DNA from: Myxococcales bacterium
GTDB lineage: Bacteria > Myxococcota_A > Bradymonadia > UBA7976 > UBA1532
Direction: 5' to 3'
DNA length: 64,000 nt
Assembly (NCBI GenBank): GCA_002731825.1
Contig: PCCS01000050.1
Coordinates: 110,833 to 174,832 of the forward strand
In this document: positions 42,859 through 51,637 of the stretch, piece by piece
Layout of the letters: the number at the start of each line of letters is the position of its first letter
Numbering within the stretch: the stretch's first letter is position 1
The notes under the pieces: generated by a model
Databases searched by the model: none
What the model was told of the DNA's origin: nothing
Seen by the model: only the letters and a program-made list of their open reading frames with translations
Translations under genes and position numbers: made by a program

Positions 42859-44874
42859 ATGAACGCAAACTCGTTACCCCTCGATGCCTATGCGACGATC
42901 GATCAACTCTACATCGCAATTGAGGAAAGAACATTTCAGCCAGGATCCTTAATCAAAGGGACTCTTGATGGTTTTGATGGTGAGCTTGCGAAGGTCAAAC
43001 TGACGTCCCGGAATGGCCTGGTTGACAAGACCGAGGTCGATGGCTTGGATACGGCCGCAGAACATCTTTTCTTTGTGGAATCTGAAGATTCAGATGGCGT
43101 TCGGTTATCTCATCATAAGGCACTTCGATTGAGCCTTTGGAATTGGCTCACAGCCTGCCAGAAGAACGGGACACCTGTCACAGCCACCATCATTGGTGAA
43201 GCGCGTGGCGGTCTGACAGTCGAGGTTCACGGCGTCAAAGCGACCATGTCCTTGATGGATTTAGAACCCGGCTCATCCCGTGAACTGTCCGATCTCATCG
43301 GGCAGACGATGGATGTTCGGGTGACGAGCATTCGAGAGAAGAAAGCGCAGATTCAAGTGTCCCAACGGGCATTGACCGAAGGCGATCGGGCCGAGAGAAA
43401 AGAATTCACCCTTGCGAACCTTGACGTCGGACAAGTCGTAGAGGGCGAGGTCAGACGCCTCGCAACCTTCGGCGCGTTTGTCGATATTGGTGGTGTCGAT
43501 GGCTTGTTACACGTCAAAGATATGCAATGGAAGCGGGTCGATCACCCTCGTGATTTCGTCGAAGTAGGTGACTTGATCAAAGTCAAAGTGCTTCGATTTG
43601 ATTCGGAGAGTGAGAAAATTGCATTGGGCACAAAGCAGCTTTTACCGGATCCATGGACCGATGCAGAAGATCGCTACCGCGCCGGTAAAGAAGTCAGTGG
43701 CGACGTTGTTGGCCTGACCGACTTCGGCGCGTTCGTTATGCTCGATGATGGTATCGAGGGCTTAGTCCACGTATCCGAAATGTCTTGGACTGAAAAAGTC
43801 GCTCGAGCATCTGATGTACTTAAAAAAGGCCAGACCGTCCAAGCCTGGGTTATTCGGTGTGATATCGAGCGTCGACGTTTAGGTTTGACGTTCAAGAGTC
43901 CAGACGAGAATCCTTGGAAGAAGCTCAAAGAGCGGCATCCCATAGGAGATAAAATCCAGACCACGGTCACCAGCACCGTTGAATTCGGTCTCTTTGTCTC
44001 GTTGGGAGAAGGTCTCGAAGGTCTCGTTCACATCAGTGACTTTGCCTGGGGGCCCCAGACTGCAACGCCCAGTGAGCTGTATTCGGTTGGTGATGCCATA
44101 GAGGTCATGCTGCTAGACGTTGACGAGGAACGAGGGCGTGCCAATCTTGGCTTGAAGCAATTAAGCGATCCGGCACAATCCGCGACCTTCGACGAATTGG
44201 AAATTGGTAGCACCCTTGAGTGCGGCGTCAATAGTGTTCAATCCTATGGTGTTTTTGTTGAATTGGCGAACGGGATCGAAGGCATGATCCATGTTAGCGC
44301 CTTCGGTGACAAACTCTCCGATCCAGTCGAGGAATTGACCATAGGTCAGCGCATTCTGGTCGATGTATTGGCAATCGATGAATCGGAGGCGCGCGTCAGC
44401 CTGGCGTTTAATGATTTTTTAACAGCCCCGTCATCCGGACGTGAGTCTCCATCCGAGGCTTCAGTTGAGATGTCAGCTGACGTTGAGACCAGTGTCGATG
44501 GGGTTGAGGCAACGGCTTCTGAGTCCGAGAACCCTGCAGAGTCCGAAGAAACCCAGTCGACTGCGCAGACGAGCGAACAGGCTGTGGATGCTGCGGCTGA
44601 AGAGGCTGTGGATGCTGCGGCTGAAGAGGCTGTCAATGCTGCGCCTGAAGAGGCTGTGGATGCTGCGGCTGAAGAGTCTGTGGATGCTGCGGCCGAAGAG
44701 TCTGAAGACGTTGAGGCCGAAGAGGCAGTAGACGTTGCGGCTGAAGAGGCAGTAGACGTTGCGGCTGAAGAGTCTGAAGACGTTGCGGCTGAAGGGGCGC
44801 AGGAGGCAGCTGCCGAGACCGGCGACGATGCGCCGGCTGAAGACCTCAAGCCAGCTGGCGAAGATGGTGCATAG
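42859..44874 (+). CDS. rpsA: S1 RNA-binding domain protein (ribosomal protein S1-like)
   Basis: 671 residues with six S1-type OB domains at about 28-95, 108-175, 193-263, 280-350, 366-436 and 453-520, as in ribosomal protein S1. The central ones are canonical (GEVRRLATFGAFVDIGGVDG, GDVVGLTDFGAFVMLDDGIE, TSTVEFGLFVSLGEGLEG); the first two are divergent, as in S1 ribosome-binding modules. The last 140 residues form a long acidic Ala/Glu/Asp tail of 8-residue repeats such as AVDAAAEE. S1 helps mRNAs bind the 30S subunit. A TTGGAG ribosome-binding site lies about 8 nt before the ATG. The tail is unusual for S1 and its function is unknown. Confidence 0.88.
   Translation: MNANSLPLDAYATIDQLYIAIEERTFQPGSLIKGTLDGFDGELAKVKLTSRNGLVDKTEVDGLDTAAEHLFFVESEDSDGVRLSHHKALRLSLWNWLTACQKNGTPVTATIIGEARGGLTVEVHGVKATMSLMDLEPGSSRELSDLIGQTMDVRVTSIREKKAQIQVSQRALTEGDRAERKEFTLANLDVGQVVEGEVRRLATFGAFVDIGGVDGLLHVKDMQWKRVDHPRDFVEVGDLIKVKVLRFDSESEKIALGTKQLLPDPWTDAEDRYRAGKEVSGDVVGLTDFGAFVMLDDGIEGLVHVSEMSWTEKVARASDVLKKGQTVQAWVIRCDIERRRLGLTFKSPDENPWKKLKERHPIGDKIQTTVTSTVEFGLFVSLGEGLEGLVHISDFAWGPQTATPSELYSVGDAIEVMLLDVDEERGRANLGLKQLSDPAQSATFDELEIGSTLECGVNSVQSYGVFVELANGIEGMIHVSAFGDKLSDPVEELTIGQRILVDVLAIDESEARVSLAFNDFLTAPSSGRESPSEASVEMSADVETSVDGVEATASESENPAESEETQSTAQTSEQAVDAAAEEAVDAAAEEAVNAAPEEAVDAAAEESVDAAAEESEDVEAEEAVDVAAEEAVDVAAEESEDVAAEGAQEAAAETGDDAPAEDLKPAGEDGA
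44581..44796 (+). repeat. Nine 24-bp tandem repeats in the S1-like gene tail
   Basis: Nine consecutive 24-bp units, consensus GCTGTGGATGCTGCGGCTGA plus AGAG, encode AVDAAAEE-type octapeptides. The first two units are identical and others differ by a few bases, so recent expansion is likely. The repeat unit keeps frame, so copy-number variation would change only the tail length. Confidence 0.93.
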
Positions 44875-44938
44875 CATACGGTCGACGATTCGACGGTGCC
44901 GCACAATCCAGACAACGAGCCCTTTGTACAGGGGCCGT

Positions 44939-45595
44939 TCAGTTTCCTAAATAACCGCTAGAAAATGTGCCCGGGGCAGCGATGTCTTCGGGTGCTTGGC
45001 GATAATGCTGCCGAATAAACTCGCCGATTTCATCGGGTCGGATGCAGTTGGCCTGGTAGACCCACTCCCAAGCGACGACGGCAACAGCAGTCGGTAGGTT
45101 TTCATAGGGCGTCATAATCCAACGGAAAGGACCCGTTTCGTCTCCGGGAGATGTGCGGGCATAATTGCGAAGATCGTCTATGACGCTGTCTGGCGCGCAT
45201 GGATTGTATAGAAAGGCAATGCCACCGTGTTCCAGATTATGCAACCAACGGGTGGCTGGTAGAAAGCTGTACTCTCCCCAGCAGGCCCACATGGGCCTAT
45301 GATCGCCGGTCGCTGGAGGATTGGTTGTGTACTCTATCTCATCCGGGAGGGGGATGTGCATTCGGCCCAGCAGCTCTTGGCGAATGCCGGTGCCGTCTAC
45401 ACACTCGCCTAGCGCCCAGTCATCTTGGTTACATCGAGCTGGGCAACTTTGCCCAGCTGGCACATCGTCGCACGATTCCCCTACGACGTCACAGGTCCAT
45501 GACTGTGACGCCGTTGGAGTTGATGTCTCTTCAGCGCATGAGAAGATGCTCATGCCAATGGTGCCGATGAGAACAAGAGAGAGGAGACGGTTCAT
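44939..45595 (-). CDS. DUF3105 lipoprotein
   Basis: The ATG at 45595 gives MNRLLSLVLIGTIGMSIFSC, a lipoprotein signal peptide (the longer frame adds 8 residues). After a Cys-containing spacer (CDVVGESCDDVPAGQSCPAR), the DUF3105 core is clear: HIPLPDEIEYTTNPPATGDH, PMWACWGEYS and WLHNLEHGGIAFLYNPC. DUF3105 function is unknown; its conserved His residues suggest metal binding. It is co-directional with the SDR gene ending 7 nt upstream. Confidence 0.85.
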   Translation of the reverse strand: MNRLLSLVLIGTIGMSIFSCAEETSTPTASQSWTCDVVGESCDDVPAGQSCPARCNQDDWALGECVDGTGIRQELLGRMHIPLPDEIEYTTNPPATGDHRPMWACWGEYSFLPATRWLHNLEHGGIAFLYNPCAPDSVIDDLRNYARTSPGDETGPFRWIMTPYENLPTAVAVVAWEWVYQANCIRPDEIGEFIRQHYRQAPEDIAAPGTFSSGYLGN

Positions 45596-45602
45596 AATTA
45601 GC

Positions 45603-46370
45603 TCAGAGCCGCATTCCACCGTCGATGTCGATGCACCGGCCGGTAAAATAATCGCATTCGATGATGAAGCGCACGCCGGCGAAAATTTCGTCTGCCGAGC
45701 CCACTCGTCGCAACGGCACTGCCTTGAGCATGCCTTCTAAAACATCCGGTCTCATTCCTTGAAGAATCGGCGTATCGACGAAACCGGGTGCAATCGCCCC
45801 AGTTCGAATTCCGTATCGAGCAAGCTCCTTACCCCATGTGACCGTATCCGCCACCAGTCCAGCTTTTGCAGCGGAGTAGTTGCTCTGACCTTGGTTGCCG
45901 TAGCGGGCAATACTACTGATATTGACGATAACGCCCTGTTTCTGACCGGTCGCAATGTGCCGTTCTGCAAATTCGCGAGTACATAGGAAAGGACCCGTTA
46001 AATCGACATCGATGACCATCTGCCAATTCTTCAGACTCATTTTCTTGACCTGTCCGGTCTCGCGGTCTTTCTTGACTAAGAGTCCATCTCTGAAAATTCC
46101 CGCATTATTGACGAGACCGTTGAGTGAACCAAAATCTGCCCAAGCTTGATCAAAAAACGAAATGACCTCGGCTTCATTTGCCACATTTGCTTTATAGCCG
46201 CGGATAGTGCCGGGCAATCCTTCAGCCTCTGTCACAAGGCTATCAAGACCCTCTTGATTCATGTCGCAGGCTGCGACGTTGGCTCCAGTTGACGCCAGCT
46301 TGAGACTAAATGCGCGGCCCATACCGCTTGCCCCACCCGTTACAACAATATTTGAACCTTCTAATTTCAT
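45603..46370 (-). CDS. Short-chain dehydrogenase/reductase
   Basis: 255 residues with SDR landmarks: VTGGASGMGRAFSL (cofactor loop), the Asp after strand 2 in AACDMN, which favours NAD(H), LNGLVNNAGIF, the catalytic Ser in VNISSIARYG, the YxxxK pair in NYSAAKAGLVADT, and IAPGFVDTPI. The C-terminus ECDYFTGRCIDIDGGMRL is FabG-like. Likely an acyl- or hydroxy-substrate reductase; substrate unknown. It is probably co-transcribed with the DUF3105 gene. Confidence 0.92.
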   Translation of the reverse strand: MKLEGSNIVVTGGASGMGRAFSLKLASTGANVAACDMNQEGLDSLVTEAEGLPGTIRGYKANVANEAEVISFFDQAWADFGSLNGLVNNAGIFRDGLLVKKDRETGQVKKMSLKNWQMVIDVDLTGPFLCTREFAERHIATGQKQGVIVNISSIARYGNQGQSNYSAAKAGLVADTVTWGKELARYGIRTGAIAPGFVDTPILQGMRPDVLEGMLKAVPLRRVGSADEIFAGVRFIIECDYFTGRCIDIDGGMRL

Positions 46371-46481
46371 TGAAAATCACTCCTCGTTAAATCAGCTCTT
46401 GTGGATGTCCGGTCTAGCATATTCGATGCAAGGAATCATCACGAGCTTGCGGCCAGCCGAAACAGAGTCCACTATTCAAAT

Positions 46482-47240
46482 ATGAACATGCCTCAATTAA
46501 CCATAAAGCCCAACCCAGATGTGCCATTTCGGATCGTGAAAAAGACCGAGCATTTTTTGGTTGTTGAAAAACCGGCAGGGATTGTGACGCAACCCGGTCG
46601 AAAACATCAGTCTGACAGTCTGCTCAATGGGCTTTTTGCCCATTACGGAAAAGCGCTGCAGAATCTTGGCAAGAAACGGGATTTTGGCCTGCTTCATCGT
46701 CTTGACAGAACAACCAGTGGATTGGTGGTCGTCGGTCTCAGCATCGAAGGTTACGACGGCATTAGACAGCAATTTGTCGATCGACTGATTGAGAAGACCT
46801 ACCTGGCTTTCGTTCACAATACCCCACAGCCTCCGGGCGGTACAGAAGAGACACCCATCAAGGAGGCACGGATTCGGGGCCGAAAACGTGCTGTTCTTGG
46901 TGTTGGACGAGGCGCTCAAGAGGCCAGAACGAAGTACTCGGTCCTCGTTCATTCCGGCCGCTTTTCGTTGTTGAAATGTCAGCCTCAAACAGGGCGATTA
47001 CATCAAATTCGTGTTCATATGGCCCATCGAGGGTGTCCTGTCGTTGGTGATTTAGAATACGGTAAGAAGACGCCAATCGATCGCCGCATGGGGTCGGATA
47101 AAATGTGCTTACACGCGGCGACCTTGGCCTTCAGACATCCGATTACTGGTCGAACAGTAACCGCATCTTCGCCTGTGCCGTCGGCCATGGTAGCGGCCAT
47201 GGGCCAAGTTGGGATGACCTGTCCGCAGAAATGGCGTTGA
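46482..47240 (+). CDS. RluA-family pseudouridine synthase
   Basis: About 252 residues from the ATG at 46482 (the longer frame from 46401 has no support). Motifs are VEKPAGIVTQPGR (substrate strand), the catalytic Asp in DFGLLHRLDRTTSGLVVVG, KTYLAFVHN, and QTGRLHQIRVHMAHRGCPVV followed by GDLEYG. It isomerises uridine to pseudouridine in rRNA or tRNA. No N-terminal S4 domain is present. The stop overlaps the start of the Omp85 gene by 10 nt. Confidence 0.93.
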   Translation: MNMPQLTIKPNPDVPFRIVKKTEHFLVVEKPAGIVTQPGRKHQSDSLLNGLFAHYGKALQNLGKKRDFGLLHRLDRTTSGLVVVGLSIEGYDGIRQQFVDRLIEKTYLAFVHNTPQPPGGTEETPIKEARIRGRKRAVLGVGRGAQEARTKYSVLVHSGRFSLLKCQPQTGRLHQIRVHMAHRGCPVVGDLEYGKKTPIDRRMGSDKMCLHAATLAFRHPITGRTVTASSPVPSAMVAAMGQVGMTCPQKWR

Positions 47241-49057
47241 CGTTTTTAAGCCGCCTCCTGTGCGTCTGTATCTGGGCTAGTCTGATCAGTTATGCTCACG
47301 CCGAGCCGAGGTCTTGGACAAAAGGCTTCACGGATTATGAAATCGCTCATATTGAGCGCGTACTTGAACTCAAAGGCTTCCAAGCGCGTGCGGTGGATAG
47401 TGGGCAAACCGTGGACTTTGTCCATATCCATCGATATCCGGTTTTCGTCGAGTTCGAGTCGTTGCCGACCTTTCCTAACCACATACACGCACTGACAGAC
47501 GAAGACGTCATTCGACGCGAGATCTTGTTCAAGCCGGGCGCCCAATACGATGAGGCATTGCTCATCGAGACCATTCGCAACCTCCGTCGTCTTGGTATTT
47601 TTTCTCTGGCTGTTGCCATCCCCGTATATGATTCAAAAACCCAGCGCACTGGGCTGCTGGTTTTGACGCGAGACCTCTGGAGTTTAAGGCTCGAGAGTCG
47701 TTTGCAGTTTACCGGCTCGTTTATCGACCAGCTCAGTGCCCAATTGACGGAGCGCAACCTCTTTGGACGCGGTAAATTAATCTCAGCGCGTTTCATTATG
47801 GACCCGTTCACCTATACAACCGGCGCTTTGTATAGTGACCCTAGAGTTGCTGGACAGAGGTATTCCCTCTTAGCGAGCGCAGATGCGATTTTCGAACGTG
47901 AAAGCAATCGTTATGATGGTTTTAAGGCCTTCCTAAATTTTGCCCGACCTTTCTATAATTTTGGTCAAAAATGGGGCTTTAATGGATACGTTTTTTTCCA
48001 GCGACTCGGCGGCCGCCAAGCGCGTCAAGGGGTCCTGCTGGCCTATGATGACCCAGATACTCCAGAGACAGAGTTGATTCCAAGGCTTTGGGAAAGCGAA
48101 AGTATCTCCAGTGAATTGGTGGTGAGCCGTCAGACAGGTAAACGGGTCATTGTGAGGGGATCTGTTGGCGTAGGTGCTCTCGATTACGATGCATATGCAG
48201 TCGAAGAATCAAATCTTGAGGTCTACAGTACTCAAACGCAGGCGCGGTTCAGGCAAGACGTGATTCCAGACGATCAACGGTGGTTCTATCCCCTTGTGTC
48301 CGCCGAGTTTTTTCAGAATCGCTACAAGAGCTTTCTCAACTTAAGTGGCTATGCATTTAGTGAATATGTACAGCTTGGACTCTCTGGCAGCGTTCGCATT
48401 CGAACACCTCTCGCCGTTTTTGGTTCATCCCAAGATCTCGCCTTAATGGGCGGCTATCTCACGTTTCGTGAGGCCATTTTTAAAGACGGTTTATTGGAAT
48501 TATCCGCTGGGTGTCAGTCGAGATATGACCGCGACCTGGGTCGGTTGGGAGACACGGGCTATCTCTTGCGCAATCGTTTGGCATCACCTTGGCTTGGAGC
48601 AGGGCGAATCGTTGCTCGCCATGATCTTCTCTACTATGCCGACCCGGTTCGTCTCTATGCGCTGACCTTGGGGGGCGATAATGGACTGAGAGGCTATCCA
48701 AGCCAGAACTTTGTGTCTTTTGGCGGCGGCCGGTTTAGGTCAAATATCGAATTCAGGAGTGCGCCCGTCGAACTATTTACTCTTCGTGCGGGACTGGTCG
48801 GGTTCTACGATGCCGGAGTTTTATACGACGGCACTCAAGAGACGGGTTTTAAGCACAGTCTCGGGGCCGGTTTTCGAATGATTATCCCACAGGCCAGCCG
48901 CTTTACATATCGGCTCGATTTCGGCGTTCCTTTAGACGGGACCGGCTTCATGGTCACCATAAGTGGTGAGACCAATCAAGCCGTCCCGATGACGACGGAA
49001 GAAGATCTCATATCGCCAGAAGCCACATCGGTGGGTGGTTTGGTCAACCAGCCCTAG
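47231..49057 (+). CDS. Omp85/BamA-like outer-membrane protein with a single POTRA-like domain
   Basis: I start at the ATG at 47231, which overlaps the RluA-type gene stop by 10 nt and provides a signal peptide (MALTFLSRLLCVCIWASLIS); the longest frame from 47105 lies inside the previous gene. The N-terminal 110 mature residues resemble a POTRA domain (DVIRREILFKPGAQYDEALL, NLRRLGIFSL). The remainder is a 16-strand type beta-barrel, with the Omp85-style LRGYPSQNFVSFGGGRFRSN segment near the C-terminus. One POTRA instead of five implies an Omp85-type outer-membrane protein other than BamA. Neighbours do not identify a substrate. Confidence 0.82.
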   Translation: MALTFLSRLLCVCIWASLISYAHAEPRSWTKGFTDYEIAHIERVLELKGFQARAVDSGQTVDFVHIHRYPVFVEFESLPTFPNHIHALTDEDVIRREILFKPGAQYDEALLIETIRNLRRLGIFSLAVAIPVYDSKTQRTGLLVLTRDLWSLRLESRLQFTGSFIDQLSAQLTERNLFGRGKLISARFIMDPFTYTTGALYSDPRVAGQRYSLLASADAIFERESNRYDGFKAFLNFARPFYNFGQKWGFNGYVFFQRLGGRQARQGVLLAYDDPDTPETELIPRLWESESISSELVVSRQTGKRVIVRGSVGVGALDYDAYAVEESNLEVYSTQTQARFRQDVIPDDQRWFYPLVSAEFFQNRYKSFLNLSGYAFSEYVQLGLSGSVRIRTPLAVFGSSQDLALMGGYLTFREAIFKDGLLELSAGCQSRYDRDLGRLGDTGYLLRNRLASPWLGAGRIVARHDLLYYADPVRLYALTLGGDNGLRGYPSQNFVSFGGGRFRSNIEFRSAPVELFTLRAGLVGFYDAGVLYDGTQETGFKHSLGAGFRMIIPQASRFTYRLDFGVPLDGTGFMVTISGETNQAVPMTTEEDLISPEATSVGGLVNQP

Positions 49058-49062
49058 GGCCT

Positions 49063-49590
49063 TCACAGAGGCTGTGTCCAAGGATCCCCGGAGGACGTTT
49101 TGCTTGAGGAACGAGCCTGCTTGGGTTTCGCCTCGTTTGGCCCAGTATTTTCGTTTGTAGTTAGTCCTTTCTTGGCCTTCATTATCCGGGTTTTAAATGG
49201 ATTGTCTGTCCATGGATTTGTCCACGACTCTGATTCAGAGACCACATTTTTTTCAACGGGTTGTTCTGGTAAATCGATGTCTAGACTCTCCGGATATTCC
49301 CACGCCCAAAGAAACCCAGTGTACATTGAAATGACACCCAATCCGATGGTCGACAAGGTCATCGTCCGGCTAATGGTATACGTCTCGACCTGACCTCCAT
49401 GTTCCACCTTGATGACGGTTGTTTCCGGGAACCCCATGCGTTTGATCGTGGCAGTCCCCTGACCGATATGGTCTCCATTCACGTATATGTCGGAGTCTGG
49501 TTGATCGGTCTTTATGGTCATCATGCGATGACACCCGGTGCTGATGAATAATATAGATACCAGCAGTGTTAGTCTGATTTGAAACGACAT
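49063..49590 (-). CDS. Lipoprotein with PEGA-like segment
   Basis: 175 residues beginning MSFQIRLTLLVSILFISTGC, a lipoprotein signal. After the lipidated Cys comes TIKTDQPDSDIYVNGDHIGQ, which matches the PEGA-type surface repeat (IxTxPxxAxVYVDGxxxG), then a hydrophobic segment (LSTIGLGVISMYTGFLWAW) and a Lys/Ser/Thr-rich C-terminal tail. It starts 2 nt after the stop of the TolB/CsgG-like gene, so it is part of an operon under the sigma-54 promoter candidate at 50.6 kb. Confidence 0.75.
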   Translation of the reverse strand: MSFQIRLTLLVSILFISTGCHRMMTIKTDQPDSDIYVNGDHIGQGTATIKRMGFPETTVIKVEHGGQVETYTISRTMTLSTIGLGVISMYTGFLWAWEYPESLDIDLPEQPVEKNVVSESESWTNPWTDNPFKTRIMKAKKGLTTNENTGPNEAKPKQARSSSKTSSGDPWTQPL

Positions 49591-49592
49591 CT

Positions 49593-50537
49593 TTAGAAGC
49601 CCAATACCATGTTAAAACGCATGCCGTGGACGATTGAATTATCGAGGCTGTAGGTCCCAGCCAGATAGCTCACTTCCGGTCGGATAGACACGTCGCTGGT
49701 ACGTCCGATAATCATGCCAATTGCTGCAAATAGACCAAGACCTGATCCTGATAACTGATCGTCATCGTTAAAGTTGTCTTCCGCGTCCTCGGTGCTGATG
49801 GCACTCAGAGAAAGACCGCCACCGACATAGGGTGTGACATCGTCATCGTCCAACGGATAGTATGCGCCCAGTGAGAATTCTGCGAAGGAGAAGTCGGTGC
49901 CCATACCGCCTAAGCGTGCGTCGGCTGTAAATAAAACCGTTCGGTTATCGAACAACCAAGATGCGCCGAGGGTTGGTAGAACCTCTGCTCCATCGATTCC
50001 AATCACGAGACCACCAATGCCAAATCCAAAATTCTGGTGTGACCGTTTGCGCTTCAAAGAGCTTTGTTCGCGTCGGGTCACGGTGTGAATATTCGAGTTT
50101 CCATGAGCTTTGGTTCGCGTATAGAGTGCCCGAGCAAGACGCTCCATGACCGTCTCTAAATCGGACGGGTTGGCTGCGGTCATCATGTCGGTAAAAATGG
50201 CCGATTTCTGGCCAACCGCGAACTTTTCAACCTGAACAATGGCGCGCTTACCTAAGCGGGTGATGCGCCCTTTTATGTAGTGTTTAGCCCCAACAGATTT
50301 CGCGATTTCATCCGCCTTCGCCGGAGTGATAATTCGGTCCTTAGACTCGTTACTGATAACGTCAACGGGATGGTTGCCTAGGTAAATGGTCAATACATCT
50401 CGTGCAGCATCCAAGATCTCGGAGTGTACGGTCTGGCCTTCGAAAGGCAGGATGGTCACTGTCAGCTTGGTCTTGGCATAGCTTGCGTTGACCATGACCA
50501 AAATCATCATTGTGCTGAGTTGGATTAAGCGTTTCAT
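49593..50537 (-). CDS. TolB/CsgG-like periplasmic plus beta-barrel protein
   Basis: 314 residues with a signal peptide (LIQLSTMMILVMVNASYA). Residues 25-130 have the ILPFEGQTVHSEILDAARDV, VDVISNESKDR and AKSVGAKHYIKGRITRLGKR pattern of TolB-N/CsgG-like alpha/beta domains (PFxG, 'AgAdylvtG'). Residues 165-314 form an outer-membrane beta-barrel-like half (FGFGIGGLVIGIDGAEVLPT, AYYPLDDDDVTPYVGGGLSL) ending in an aromatic residue. Combining both parts in one chain is unusual. First gene of a two-gene operon behind a strong -24/-12 promoter candidate. Confidence 0.72.
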   Translation of the reverse strand: MKRLIQLSTMMILVMVNASYAKTKLTVTILPFEGQTVHSEILDAARDVLTIYLGNHPVDVISNESKDRIITPAKADEIAKSVGAKHYIKGRITRLGKRAIVQVEKFAVGQKSAIFTDMMTAANPSDLETVMERLARALYTRTKAHGNSNIHTVTRREQSSLKRKRSHQNFGFGIGGLVIGIDGAEVLPTLGASWLFDNRTVLFTADARLGGMGTDFSFAEFSLGAYYPLDDDDVTPYVGGGLSLSAISTEDAEDNFNDDDQLSGSGLGLFAAIGMIIGRTSDVSIRPEVSYLAGTYSLDNSIVHGMRFNMVLGF

Positions 50538-50580
50538 TGATTTCCCCTGGAGTCCTATTTAATTTTCATAACCCCAAGAG

Positions 50581-50597
50581 AGCAACGGGCGTGCCAA
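50581..50597 (-). promoter_or_regulatory. Sigma-54 (-24/-12) promoter candidate, perfect consensus
   Basis: On the minus strand, TTGGCACG-CCCG-TTGCT matches TTGGCACG-N4-TTGCW at every defined base, with GG and GC 10 bp apart. Transcription would start near 50570, about 33 nt before the ATG of the TolB/CsgG-like gene at 50537. Confidence 0.75.
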
Positions 50598-50685
50598 CTG
50601 TTTAAAGAATGAGAAAAATAAGATTAAGGTATTGAAATTAATAAGTTTTTAATTTTTATGTTTTCGGCGGCGTTTGGAGAAGTGA

Positions 50686-50697
50686 GAACACATGTTC
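50686..50697. promoter_or_regulatory. Inverted repeat upstream of the 50.6-kb sigma-54 candidate
   Basis: GAACA-CA-TGTTC, perfect 5-bp arms with a 2-bp centre, about 95 bp upstream of the -24 GG on the minus strand. A further half-site TGTTC occurs at about 50715-50719. Plausible upstream activating sequence, but short. Confidence 0.3.
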
Positions 50698-50772
50698 GCA
50701 ATTGGACACCAGATGTTCACACAGTGGTGCAGTGGTGCTCCACAGTGGCGTACGCCTATGGCATGCCTCGAA

Positions 50773-51570
50773 CTAGCCCATCATTGCACGAATCATCAAC
50801 CCAACGGCTGATACGCTTGCAACAGTTAAGACAGCCCTTCGAAATGGCTCACCTTCAATGCGACCAATCAGAAAGCGGCTCGCGTAAAAGCCAATTCCGA
50901 TGGCTGGCAGCAAGAAGGCCGCGAGGAAAACATCAGTCTCAGTGATGAGATCGCCCGATACGCGGGCGCCAATGGTCACAAACAGGCCGATGATGAAGAT
51001 TGTGGCGAGGCTTGAGCGCAGGGTTCCACCACCTGAGTCCCGATAGAGTAGTGCTAATGGAGGACCACCGATGGATGACACCAGTGCGCCCGTGCCAGAT
51101 ACGGTCCCAGCCAGCAACTCTGTCAGCGCGTTTCTGGGAATACGCTTGACGAGTGTGAGTGACATGACAGCGATCATGACCACGGCAGCGATACTCATAT
51201 CCAGAATGAATTGACTGGCGAGCTTAAGCAGGAGTACGCCCAAACCGGCACCAAGACCGCGGCCCACCAAGACCCAGCCCAGACCCTTCAAATCCAGTGC
51301 TGAACGCTCTCTCCAGGCCATACTCACCGCGAGTGGCGCGATCAAAAGGAGTTGAGGAACCGGTGCTAATTTTGGATCGATGAGCGACAAAACGGGGACC
51401 GACAACACTGCAAAACCGAATCCAATGGTGGCTTGGAGAGTTGCAGCTACGCTGGTGACTAAAAGCGCAATAACATAGACAGTCGGAGAGACTGGTAGCC
51501 ATTCTAGAATTGTTGACATAAACTCGCTCGGATCGGATTCCGTCTGGAAATCTAACTGAGTAAATTCCAT
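50773..51570 (-). CDS. TauE/SafE family membrane transporter
   Basis: Up to 265 residues with about 7-8 hydrophobic helices. The first half has ATLQATIGFGFAVLSVPVLS and the second TELLAGTVSGTGALVSSIGG PPLALLY, the two homologous glycine-rich repeats of the TauE/SafE family of anion (often sulphite or organosulphonate) exporters. An alternative start at 51519 (MSTILEWLPV) omits 17 polar residues. No neighbours indicate the substrate. The gene is divergent from the PH/GNAT fusion. Confidence 0.85.
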   Translation of the reverse strand: MEFTQLDFQTESDPSEFMSTILEWLPVSPTVYVIALLVTSVAATLQATIGFGFAVLSVPVLSLIDPKLAPVPQLLLIAPLAVSMAWRERSALDLKGLGWVLVGRGLGAGLGVLLLKLASQFILDMSIAAVVMIAVMSLTLVKRIPRNALTELLAGTVSGTGALVSSIGGPPLALLYRDSGGGTLRSSLATIFIIGLFVTIGARVSGDLITETDVFLAAFLLPAIGIGFYASRFLIGRIEGEPFRRAVLTVASVSAVGLMIRAMMG

Positions 51571-51637
51571 CGGGGGGTCGGTGGGAATCTAGCACAGACT
51601 TGGTTTTCGGTCAGACATTTTACAGACTCGATAGAGG

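Noticed and set aside
44346-44915. 189-codon frame antisense to the S1-like gene
   Set aside because: Composed of Ser/Ala/Thr repeats produced by reading the 24-bp repeat on the opposite strand.
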